Assembly (NCBI RefSeq): GCF_012952295.1
Contig: NZ_JABBCH010000011.1
Location: 80,961-144,960 of the forward strand
DNA from: Crystallibacter degradans
GTDB taxonomy: Bacteria; Actinomycetota; Actinomycetes; Actinomycetales; Micrococcaceae
Direction: 5' to 3'
DNA: 64,000 nt
Positions 57,354 through 64,000 of the stretch are shown here, piece by piece. The position numbers and the translations under genes are program-made. Each line of letters opens with the position of its first letter. Position 1 is the stretch's first letter. The notes below the pieces were generated by a model. That model had not been told where the DNA came from, made no database searches, and worked only from the letters and a program-made list of their open reading frames with translations.

Positions 57354-58174
57354 TTCCGCAGCCTCGGTGAGGCCATGATGGCGACGAAATGGCCTAGGTT
57401 CACAAAAATCACTCCGGGTACGAGGATGTAGAGCAGCCAGCGCTCCCCCAGCACCGGCTGCGCGGCGACGAGGGACACGATCGAGGCCGCCAGGATGAGC
57501 AGGCTCATCTCCACCGAGTGCAGCACCCGGTGGAAGGGCAGGAACCGGGCCAGTCTCCGCAGCCTGCCCACGAAGCTTGCCGCCGGCACGGCCTTCGCCG
57601 CCGAGGTATCCGGCAGCTTGTCCATTCCGGCCAAGGCACGGGAGGCGTGGACCATCTCGTTCTGGGCTTTGTTCAGGACGATCCCCAGTGACAGCACGGC
57701 GCCGAGGAAAAGGTGCAGGTAGGCGATGCCCGGATCCGTTTGCAGCAGGCCGAGGTCGCCGAGGCACCGCAGGCCTAGGGCCAACGGGATCAGCCCCTCC
57801 GTGGTGTAGTGGCCGATCTTGTCCAGGAAAATACCCTTGGGGCTCTGAGTTCCGCGCCAGCGGGCGACTTCGCCGTCGCTGCAGTCGAAATAGAGCTGGA
57901 GCTGGGAAAAGAAGACCGCAAGCAGGGGTCCCCAGATCCCGGGGATCAGGAACGAGGCGGAGATGGCCCAGCCGGACAGAATCATCAGGCCGGTGACCCC
58001 GTTTGCCGAGATCGGCGTCCGTACCAGCGCGCTGGTCAGGTAGATCGAAATGTGGCGCAGGTACAGTTCCGCGGTCCAGTGCTCGGCGTTTTTGCGGCTG
58101 CGCACCTCCGGAGGCTGGGCGACCGCGCGCAACTGCTCAAGGGTGGGCCGGGCGGGGCGCTCTGTGCGGTTCAT
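57350..58174 (-). CDS. CDP-alcohol phosphatidyltransferase family enzyme with His for the last Asp
   Basis: A 274-residue membrane enzyme. The family motif D-x2-D-G-x2-A-R-x8-G-x3-D-x3-D reads DCSDGEVAR, then G, then FLDKIGH, so the fourth Asp (usual general base) is His. Several membrane segments follow. It would transfer a phospho-alcohol from a CDP-alcohol to an acceptor, either a lipid or a polymer precursor. GGAGGAAG precedes the ATG at 58174, which overlaps the preceding stop (ATGA). Embedded among exporter and GT2 genes, so a role in the exported glycopolymer is more likely than in bulk phospholipid synthesis. Confidence 0.85.
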   Translation of the reverse strand: MNRTERPARPTLEQLRAVAQPPEVRSRKNAEHWTAELYLRHISIYLTSALVRTPISANGVTGLMILSGWAISASFLIPGIWGPLLAVFFSQLQLYFDCSDGEVARWRGTQSPKGIFLDKIGHYTTEGLIPLALGLRCLGDLGLLQTDPGIAYLHLFLGAVLSLGIVLNKAQNEMVHASRALAGMDKLPDTSAAKAVPAASFVGRLRRLARFLPFHRVLHSVEMSLLILAASIVSLVAAQPVLGERWLLYILVPGVIFVNLGHFVAIMASPRLRK

Positions 58175-59244
58175 GACTTCCTCCTGCTGGTGTCCACGGT
58201 TCCGTGGGCGCCAAAGATCCGGCCGCGGATGTAGCCCAGACCCCAGCTGATGTGAATGCTGGGCAGCACGATGAGCAGTCTGAGGCGTTCGGCCATGGTC
58301 AGCCGCGCCTTGATGGTTAGTGCGGCATAAATGATGCCCAGCGCGTAGAGGACCGGGATAAAGCCGGCCAGCATCACCAGCACGGCGAGCCAGGCCGGCC
58401 ACGTGTCCGGGACTTTCGCCAGCAGAAGCATCTCGGCGACGAGGCCCAGGGCGAGCCCCAGCACAAGCAGCGGCGGCAGGAAATGCCGTACCGACTTGCC
58501 TTCCTTGTGGCGCCGGGCGAGTTCGGCACGCCAGATGCCGGCCGCGTAGAACTGCCGGATCAGCTTGTTCCAGCTTGAACGCGGCCAATAAGTGACTGTC
58601 AGTTCCGGATCGAACCAGACGGCGTAGCCTGCCTGGCGCAGGCGCAGGCACATGTCCCAGTCCTGTCCGCGCCAAAGAGTCTCTTCGAAAAACCCGACGG
58701 CGTCCAATGCTTCACGGCGGAAAATCCCCAGGTAAGCGGATTCAGCCGGCCCTTCCGGAGCTCCGCTGTGATATGCCGCGCCGCCAAGGCCGAGCGGGGA
58801 ATGGTAGGCCGTTGCTACCGCCCGTTGAAAGGCCGTCTTCCCCTGCGCGTCCATCAGGCCGCCGACGTCGGCGGCACCGGTGCGCAGGAGGGTGGCAACT
58901 CCCCTGGCCGTGTAGTGCGGCTCCAGTTCAGTATGTGCATCGACCCGGATAATGACCGGGTGCTGGGAGCCCTCGATCGCGAGGTTCAGCCCGGCCGGAG
59001 TCCGACCAGTGGGACTCGTGACCGTGCGCAGCCGCGGTTCCTCGCGCTGCAACTGCCGGACAACGTCATTGGTCGCATCCGTGGATGGTCCCATCGCCAG
59101 CACAATCTCCTTGGGGCCCGCGTACTCCTGGCCCAGGATGCTGCGGATGGCTCCCTCAATGTGCTCAGCCTCATTGAGGACGGGCATGACATAAGAGACA
59201 CCGGGATGCGGGGCAAGCGGTGTGAGTTCAGGCGTCAACGGCAC
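58171..59244 (-). CDS. GT2 glycosyltransferase with C-terminal membrane segments
   Basis: A 357-residue enzyme: VSYVMPVLNEAEHIEGAI, the metal site IRVDAHTELEPHY, GRTPAGLNLAIEGS and the acceptor-side ETLWRGQDWDMCLRLR. Two or three hydrophobic segments at 255-330 anchor it. The layout resembles ExoA-type transferases. The GTG start shares one base with the stop of the ATPase gene (TAGTG), and its stop overlaps the next start (ATGA), so the exporter and synthesis genes are translationally coupled. Confidence 0.88.
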   Translation of the reverse strand: MPLTPELTPLAPHPGVSYVMPVLNEAEHIEGAIRSILGQEYAGPKEIVLAMGPSTDATNDVVRQLQREEPRLRTVTSPTGRTPAGLNLAIEGSQHPVIIRVDAHTELEPHYTARGVATLLRTGAADVGGLMDAQGKTAFQRAVATAYHSPLGLGGAAYHSGAPEGPAESAYLGIFRREALDAVGFFEETLWRGQDWDMCLRLRQAGYAVWFDPELTVTYWPRSSWNKLIRQFYAAGIWRAELARRHKEGKSVRHFLPPLLVLGLALGLVAEMLLLAKVPDTWPAWLAVLVMLAGFIPVLYALGIIYAALTIKARLTMAERLRLLIVLPSIHISWGLGYIRGRIFGAHGTVDTSRRKS

Positions 59245-60035
59245 TACTTCTTGGTTTCCTGGTATGCGTCGACAACTTCCTTCGGATCTCCATCCATCTG
59301 CAGGACACCCTTGTTGATCCAGATGACGCGGCTGCAGGTATCCAGGATGGACTTCATGGAGTGCGACACCAGGAAGACGGTACCGGCGTTCTCTCGGATC
59401 TCGCGGATGCGGGCCTCGCTGCGCTTCCGGAAACGCTGGTCACCCACCGCCAGCGCTTCGTCCACGATCAGGATCTCGTGCTGCTTGGAGGCGGCGATGG
59501 CGAACTTCAGCCGGGCCTGCATGCCCGAAGAATAGGTGCGCATCGGGAGATCGATGAACTCTTCCAGTTCAGCGAACTGCACGATGTCATCCCGCAGGCC
59601 GTTGATCTCCTGCTTCGAAAAGCCGAGCGCAAGACCGCCGAGCTGGATGTTCTTCTCGCCGGAAAGGTCCGGGATCAGCGCTGCACCGACTCCCAGCAGA
59701 TTCGGACGTGCGGAGGCGTACACGGCGCCGTCGCTGGGCGGCGTCAGGCCCACCAGGGTTCGCATTAGCGTGGACTTGCCGGAACCGTTGGAACCGATCA
59801 CGCCGATGGACTCGTTCTCATAGGCGGTGAAGGAGACGCCCTTGAGGGCGTGCACTTCACGGATCCCGCCGCCGCTGCGCTTGAGCAGCGACCGGCCCGT
59901 GCCTTTGACGGGCTTGCCGCCCGCATAGACCCGGTACTTGACGTGCAGATCGTCAACCACCACTACCGGCTTCCGCCCGTTGGCTGACGCGTCCTGGTTG
60001 GCCAAATCCACTCCCGTTTTAGTCGACTCGGCCAT
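59244..60035 (-). CDS. ABC transporter ATPase for polysaccharide/teichoic acid export (Wzt/TagH type)
   Basis: A 263-residue ATPase: Walker A GSNGSGKST, signature YSSGMQARL, Walker B ILIVDEAL and the switch His in LVSHSM. SFTAYENESIGVIG and LLGVGAALIPDLSGEKN are typical of the polysaccharide-export subfamily. No C-terminal carbohydrate-binding domain follows, so it resembles TagH-like short forms rather than long Wzt proteins. GAGGAG precedes the ATG at 60035. It overlaps the permease gene by 17 bp. Confidence 0.92.
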   Translation of the reverse strand: MAESTKTGVDLANQDASANGRKPVVVVDDLHVKYRVYAGGKPVKGTGRSLLKRSGGGIREVHALKGVSFTAYENESIGVIGSNGSGKSTLMRTLVGLTPPSDGAVYASARPNLLGVGAALIPDLSGEKNIQLGGLALGFSKQEINGLRDDIVQFAELEEFIDLPMRTYSSGMQARLKFAIAASKQHEILIVDEALAVGDQRFRKRSEARIREIRENAGTVFLVSHSMKSILDTCSRVIWINKGVLQMDGDPKEVVDAYQETKK

Positions 60036-60867
60036 AACGCTCCTCAGCGGACCAAAAGAACAATACGCCCGCAACGAATACCGCTACGGACCAGACCGAA
60101 AAGTACAGCCAGTACATCGGGTCGTAATCAACCCCCGGCATCAGCGCGCCACGGGCAATGGACAGGACCTCGTGCAGCGGATGGTAGTCGAACAGCGCGA
60201 TCGCCCACGGATGGGATGCCAGGATCGTCTCGATCGAGAAGAGGACACCGGAGGTGTAAAACAGGATCCGCGTGAACAATGGCAGCAGTTGGGTCAGGTC
60301 CCGGACATGCACGGTCAGACGCGCGCCGATCAGCGCGACGCCCAGGTTGAACATCGTGAAAACCGCAACCAGCGGAATCATCAGCAGCCATTCCACGGTG
60401 ATGGGCGCACCCAGCAGCAGAATGTAGACCACCATGACGCCCAGCATCGGGACCAAGGTCATCAGTTGCTGGATCACCGTGGAGACAGGCAGCGTGATGC
60501 GGGGGAACGCCAGCGACTGGACCAGCGCACCGTTGCCGGTGATGGACTTGGCGCCGTTATTCATCGAGGTGGAGAAGAACTCGAACAGGAAAACGCCGAT
60601 AACCACATACATCGGAAAGTTTTCCGGTCTGCTGGCGCCCTGCAGGATGCCGAAAATGGCCCCGTACAACAGAGCGTTCAGCGTCGGCTTGATGAAAATC
60701 CACAGCATGCCCAACCGGTTGCGCTGGTTGGATGCCTCGATTTTGTACTTGGCCATGGCGATGGCGAAGTCACGGCGCCCCCAGGCATCAGCTAGATATC
60801 TGGGCAGTGACGGCCGGGCCCCGACTCGGTGGAGTCGGTTCCGGTCCGCATATTCGGCAAGGCTCAT
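60019..60867 (-). CDS. ABC-2 type permease for polysaccharide/teichoic acid export (Wzm/TagG type)
   Basis: A 282-residue permease from the chosen start MSLAEYADRN, with six hydrophobic segments and the family sequences RDFAIAMAKYKIEASNQRNRLGMLW, FFSTSMNNGAKSI and FYTSGVLF. It moves a lipid-linked polymer across the membrane with the adjacent ATPase. An in-frame ATG at 60936 would add 23 residues and cannot be excluded. It is the first gene of the exporter operon. Confidence 0.9.
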   Translation of the reverse strand: MSLAEYADRNRLHRVGARPSLPRYLADAWGRRDFAIAMAKYKIEASNQRNRLGMLWIFIKPTLNALLYGAIFGILQGASRPENFPMYVVIGVFLFEFFSTSMNNGAKSITGNGALVQSLAFPRITLPVSTVIQQLMTLVPMLGVMVVYILLLGAPITVEWLLMIPLVAVFTMFNLGVALIGARLTVHVRDLTQLLPLFTRILFYTSGVLFSIETILASHPWAIALFDYHPLHEVLSIARGALMPGVDYDPMYWLYFSVWSVAVFVAGVLFFWSAEERYGRVD

Positions 60868-60954
60868 GCCAGGTAGTTCCCTTACGCGCGAATGGTTTGG
60901 TGCGGCGCCTGGCCCGGACTCGGGCCGGAGGCGCACATACCGAGTTTAGAGGAT

Positions 60955-61389
60955 TTAGCCGGGCAGGCCGTTTACCGGCTCTGTGCGAAAGTACACACGC
61001 AGTTCCAGGCTGTGCTGACCGCTGGCGTCCTGGGAGTACGTGGCCTTGCCGACGATTCCTTCCAGGTCACCGGTTCCGGATCCGGGAATGATGTGTCCGG
61101 CGCTGGCAGCGGCTTCGCCTTCGGCGAGGCCCCAGTGCTGGATGATCATGCTTCCCTCTTTGCCGTCCACCGTACCGGTGAATACTTCCGAAGCAACGTA
61201 GCCGGCACCGCGGCTGTTTCCGGCCATCAACAGCTCTGCCCGGCTGGTGCCGATGATCAGTCCGTCAAAGAGTTTGGTGACGCGGACCCGGCTCAGGTCG
61301 GAGTTCGAACCTTCAATTTCGTAGGGTTCCGGATCCCATTCGGTGACGTCAAAATCTGCTGCAATTACTTCTTCGGCCTCACTGGTCAT
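60955..61389 (-). CDS. DUF3224 domain protein
   Basis: A 144-residue protein: AADFDVTEWDPEPYEI, SRVRVTKLFDGLIIGTSRAELLMAG, AGYVASEVFTGTVDGKEGSMIIQHWG and a C-terminal HSLELRVYF. These fit DUF3224, a small barrel of the allene oxide cyclase-like type whose role is unknown. The ATG at 61389 has GGAGATAC upstream; the frame is open 54 codons further, into the mannosyltransferase gene. Confidence 0.8.
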   Translation of the reverse strand: MTSEAEEVIAADFDVTEWDPEPYEIEGSNSDLSRVRVTKLFDGLIIGTSRAELLMAGNSRGAGYVASEVFTGTVDGKEGSMIIQHWGLAEGEAAASAGHIIPGSGTGDLEGIVGKATYSQDASGQHSLELRVYFRTEPVNGLPG

Positions 61390-61483
61390 TTCAACAGTAT
61401 CTCCGGTATTGCCGGCGGTTGCATCTTGAGGGGTTCGCGCACGGGCCAAAGTCCCGCCGTCGGAAGGACCACCGGAGGTCAAA

Positions 61484-63013
61484 TCAGAACAGCCGGTTAT
61501 CGGCAGGGTCTTCGTACTTCTTCCGGAAAAGCGTGCGCGTCTTGGGGTCAAAGAACACCAGATAGACGGCGAACGCGACGGCGACTAAAGCAGCGAGCAG
61601 CCGGGCAGCACCAAGGTCGAACTCGATGTACGGGAAGATATCCAGCTGGTCGGCTATGGCGTAGACCATCAGGAAGGACGTGACGGAATACACGGTTTTT
61701 ACCTGCCAATCATTCCGGATTCCGGTGGCGGCAAAGAGCGGGAGCAGCCAGACGACATACCAGGCCTGGATCATCGGGGCGAGGAACACGACGGCGGCCA
61801 GAGCCAGAGCCAGCCTGCGGACTATCCGGTCATGTTTGCCACGGAAGATCAGATAAAGCACGACGCCGATCGACGCCACCGTGCCAGCCTTATGTACCAG
61901 CCAGGTGATCAATTCCCCGTCAAGCGAGAACGCGCCGCCGAGCCCGCCGAGCACGGCGCCGAGTAGCCCGATCGGCGCGTACCAGATCCAGACGCTGCCG
62001 GGAGTGCTCAAGGCTCCCACCCAGCCGAAACCGAAGCCGTTCATCAGACCGAGGATGCCCAAAAGACCAAACGATAATCCGGCGGTAAGCACCCAGAATC
62101 CGAATTTCCTGGGCCAGCTGGCCCCACGCCCGGCCCAGAGCAGTCCGATGAAAGGCAGGAAGATGATGGTGATCGGTTTGATACCGATGGAGAGCGTGAC
62201 CAGCAGGACGCCCAGCAGCGGCTTCTTGGTCGCCGCCAGATACAGCCCGCCCAAGGCCAGGCCCAGCATCAGCGCGTCATTGTGGATGCTGGCGATGAAC
62301 GTCGTCAGGAACAGCGGATTCGCGCAGGCGAGCCACAATGCACGGTTGGGGTTGATGCCGTGCAGCTCGGCCAGTTTCGGACCGTAGTAGATGCACATCG
62401 CGGCCCCCGCCAGTGCGATGATGCGGAAAAAAATGATGGAGTACTCCGGGTGGCCGCCGGTCAGCCAGACGACGAATTCTTCCATCCAAAGGAAGATGGG
62501 TCCGTACGGCGTCGGGCTCCTGGCCCAGAGATCGTCGGCACCGGTCTGCAGATAGTTCGAAAGCTGGTCATAACCATCAACGTAAGGATTGAGGTTATTG
62601 ACCATGACTTTGCCCTGGGCAATGTAGGCGTAGACATCCCGGCTGAAGAGCGGGATGCTCAGGGCAAGCGGGGCTCCCCAGGCAACTATCGCTGTATAAG
62701 TCGCTTTGCGCGCTTCGGCTCCCCAGACGGTGAACTGCTGTCCCAGCCGCAGCCAGGAGCGGATCATCAGCATGCCGCCCAGGGCGAGGAGGACAACCGA
62801 GACGACGACGCCTTCCGGTTCAATCCGCAGCCAGATCAACAGCGGCCACCGCCGCAGGTCCGATACCGATGCCAGCCAGCCCACTCCCAGCGAGCCGAAA
62901 AACATCATGAACGACCCAACGGTCCCCTCGATAATGCTCTTCGCCGAACGCCCCGGGCCCTCTTCGCCTCCGGCAGGCGTGGTGGGATCAGTCGCGGGCA
63001 TGTTGGCGGTCAT
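61484..63013 (-). CDS. MptB-like polyprenyl-phosphomannose-dependent mannosyltransferase
   Basis: A 509-residue GT-C membrane protein with about 12 hydrophobic segments. SRDVYAYIAQGKVMVNNLNPY in the first extracytoplasmic loop carries the acidic catalytic pair region, and SPTPYGPIFLWMEE and FIASIHNDALMLGLAL are characteristic of the alpha-1,6-mannosyltransferase family MptA/MptB. In mycobacteria and corynebacteria these extend the mannan of lipomannan. It is followed at 95 bp by the DUF3224 gene. The start could also be the ATG at 63001. Confidence 0.85.
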   Translation of the reverse strand: MTANMPATDPTTPAGGEEGPGRSAKSIIEGTVGSFMMFFGSLGVGWLASVSDLRRWPLLIWLRIEPEGVVVSVVLLALGGMLMIRSWLRLGQQFTVWGAEARKATYTAIVAWGAPLALSIPLFSRDVYAYIAQGKVMVNNLNPYVDGYDQLSNYLQTGADDLWARSPTPYGPIFLWMEEFVVWLTGGHPEYSIIFFRIIALAGAAMCIYYGPKLAELHGINPNRALWLACANPLFLTTFIASIHNDALMLGLALGGLYLAATKKPLLGVLLVTLSIGIKPITIIFLPFIGLLWAGRGASWPRKFGFWVLTAGLSFGLLGILGLMNGFGFGWVGALSTPGSVWIWYAPIGLLGAVLGGLGGAFSLDGELITWLVHKAGTVASIGVVLYLIFRGKHDRIVRRLALALAAVVFLAPMIQAWYVVWLLPLFAATGIRNDWQVKTVYSVTSFLMVYAIADQLDIFPYIEFDLGAARLLAALVAVAFAVYLVFFDPKTRTLFRKKYEDPADNRLF

Positions 63014-63206
63014 CTAAATGCGGTCCAATCAATCTGGGTGTGTACGTCGTTCGCAGCCCGTAACTTGGCCACGGGTGCCGTGGAGAATGCACGCCTCAGA
63101 ACGGTCAGGCGAATGAAGGCAGCCCGGCTGGCTCTCCGGGCGCTTGTTGTGGATTTTAGCAGTTTGTGAATTTATGGAAGTTCCGCCATGCCTTCACGGA
63201 TTCGCA
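63014..63206. other. Gap holding the probable right end of the IS element
   Basis: Between the tnpB stop and the mannosyltransferase start. In tnpB elements the right end and the 3' part of the guide RNA lie just past the stop, here 63206 leftward to about 63150. The exact boundary cannot be placed by eye, and no target duplication is expected for this family. Confidence 0.4.
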
Positions 63207-64000
63207 TTAGCCCTGTGAGGGGACCGTGGCTAGCCGCACTGCGGAGCGGCGTCGGGAGCCGGTCTTCGGGTTCCCTGTCGAGCCTCTGGTAGGCGGTGCG
63301 CAGCCCCAGCGGGCTTCAAACGCATCGTCCAGCCGTTGGCGGACTGTCCCACGCTGTGACTTGGTTTTCGAGTCGCCTTGGGTATGCCAAGAACGTCTTG
63401 ACAGAACGACCCGTGCACCGTTGATGTCGGCGTGGGTTTTCCTGCCGCAGAAGCGGCAGGAAAACTTGAGTCCCTTGCGGTTCCCGTCATGGACGAGGCC
63501 GCAGGAGGAGCATTCCCTGGAGGTGTAGGCAGCGTTGACCTCGATCACGTCGAGGCCGGTGTCTTCCTGGAGGGATGCGAGCTTTTTCTTGATGGCGGCG
63601 CGGCCGAAGCGGGTGACCAGGCGGTTCATGTCCCGGCTCATGCCGCCGCCCCTGGCATCGAGCTTTTCGACGGTCAGGCCCTGGATGTCTTCGGTCGAGA
63701 GCTTGTTGAGGATGCGGTTGACTTCGTTGGTGATGTATTCGCGCATGCGGCGCTGGAAGTTGCGGTAGCGTCGGTTGGTCTTGAGTCGGATGCCCTGCCG
63801 TTGCAGGCTCTTGGCGAGGTTCTGTGCCTGCCGGTCCAGCTCCATCAGGTGCGGCATCGCGCCGACGCCGAACAGGCGGCCGTCGCTGGTCGCGAAAAGG
63901 GACTTCATCCCCCAGTCCAGGCCGAGGTACTCACCCTCGGGGCGCGGTCGGGCGATTGGGGACTTTTTCTGGAGGACGAACTGCAGGCTGCCGTCCTTGA
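63207..64000 (-). mobile_element. tnpB: IS200/IS605-type TnpB nuclease gene, 5' end beyond window
   Basis: The frame stays open to the window edge, so at least 264 residues belong to TnpB. All three RuvC parts are visible: GLDWG (Asp), LTVEKLD (Glu) and ADINGAR (Asp), and the zinc ribbon has CSSCG and CRFCG. TnpB is an RNA-guided DNA nuclease that helps IS200/IS605 elements persist. The N-terminal region and any tnpA lie outside. The element faces toward the mannosyltransferase gene and appears intact in the visible part. Confidence 0.9.

Noticed and set aside
56421..57767. Long N-terminal extension of the GT2 gene
   Set aside because: The extra 138 residues are an Arg/Pro/Gly-rich shadow of the phosphotransferase gene; GTG 57353 with a GTGA overlap is a better start.
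57350..58675. Long N-terminal extension of the CDP-alcohol transferase
   Set aside because: The extra 167 residues are out-of-frame GT2 sequence; ATG 58174 has a strong ribosome binding site.

Overview
The window looks like chromosomal DNA of a high-GC Gram-positive actinobacterium, most likely an Arthrobacter-like member of the Micrococcaceae. The reasons are a T-box ahead of ileS with actinobacterial sequence features, a tig-clpP1-clpP2-clpX block, a group II truncated haemoglobin very close to mycobacterial GlbO, a mycothiol-type reductase of the Rv2466c family, GTG/TTG starts, and TA-type export genes. The gene set from the reductase to pepN (tig, clpP1, clpP2, clpX, nei, rpiB, pepN) matches the Rv2457c-Rv2467 neighbourhood of Mycobacterium tuberculosis in content.

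Layout. 1-4.4 kb: 5' end of ileS with its T-box leader, an SDR oxidoreductase, a DUF488 protein, and valS of an archaeal-looking type. 4.6-15.7 kb: the Rv2466c-like reductase, two tandem clpX genes, clpP2, clpP1, tig, tRNA-Pro, tRNA-Gly, nei, rpiB and pepN. 15.8-24.8 kb: housekeeping and accessory genes (DUF6541 membrane protein, OsmC, AHSA1, GlbO, two thioesterases, EttA, lipoprotein, SSB). 25.0-32.9 kb: tRNA-Arg, a TagE-like glycosyltransferase and a uronate catabolic operon (uxaC-uxuB-manD-gntK) with a convergent LacI regulator and candidate operators. 33-56 kb: a large cell-surface polymer island whose base composition is visibly less GC-rich in several genes. 56.4-63 kb: a tightly overlapping operon for an ABC-2 exporter (Wzm/Wzt or TagG/TagH type) with two GT2 enzymes and a CDP-alcohol phosphotransferase, then a DUF3224 protein and an MptB-like mannosyltransferase. 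The right edge is a truncated tnpB of an IS200/IS605-type element.

The most interesting part is the 25-60 kb surface-polymer locus. It holds a glycerol-3-phosphate cytidylyltransferase (TagD), a 1148-residue protein with two TagF-type catalytic domains in tandem, a further CDP-glycerol transferase-like enzyme, three Stealth-family sugar-phosphate transferases (one fused to a GT4 domain), two paralogous TarS-like GT2 enzymes, a TagE-like GT4, three acyltransferase-3 membrane proteins, a secreted GH25 muramidase with ten FG-GAP-like repeats, and an exporter. My inference is that it makes a teichoic-acid-like polymer with both glycerol-phosphate and sugar-1-phosphate linkages, decorated by glycosyl and acyl groups. 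Beta-rich accessory segments ending in a short 'Y-x-T-x-x-G-x-x-S' signature recur on unrelated catalytic cores and once as a standalone protein.

A second notable signal is the tandem clpX pair: the copy next to clpP2 is canonical, while the distal copy has lost the RKH-loop sequence used for substrate recognition but keeps its ATPase motifs. Other observations: an acyltransferase gene whose only well-placed start is ATT, an IS scar between two Stealth genes, and a CDP-alcohol phosphotransferase with His in place of the last Asp of its motif.
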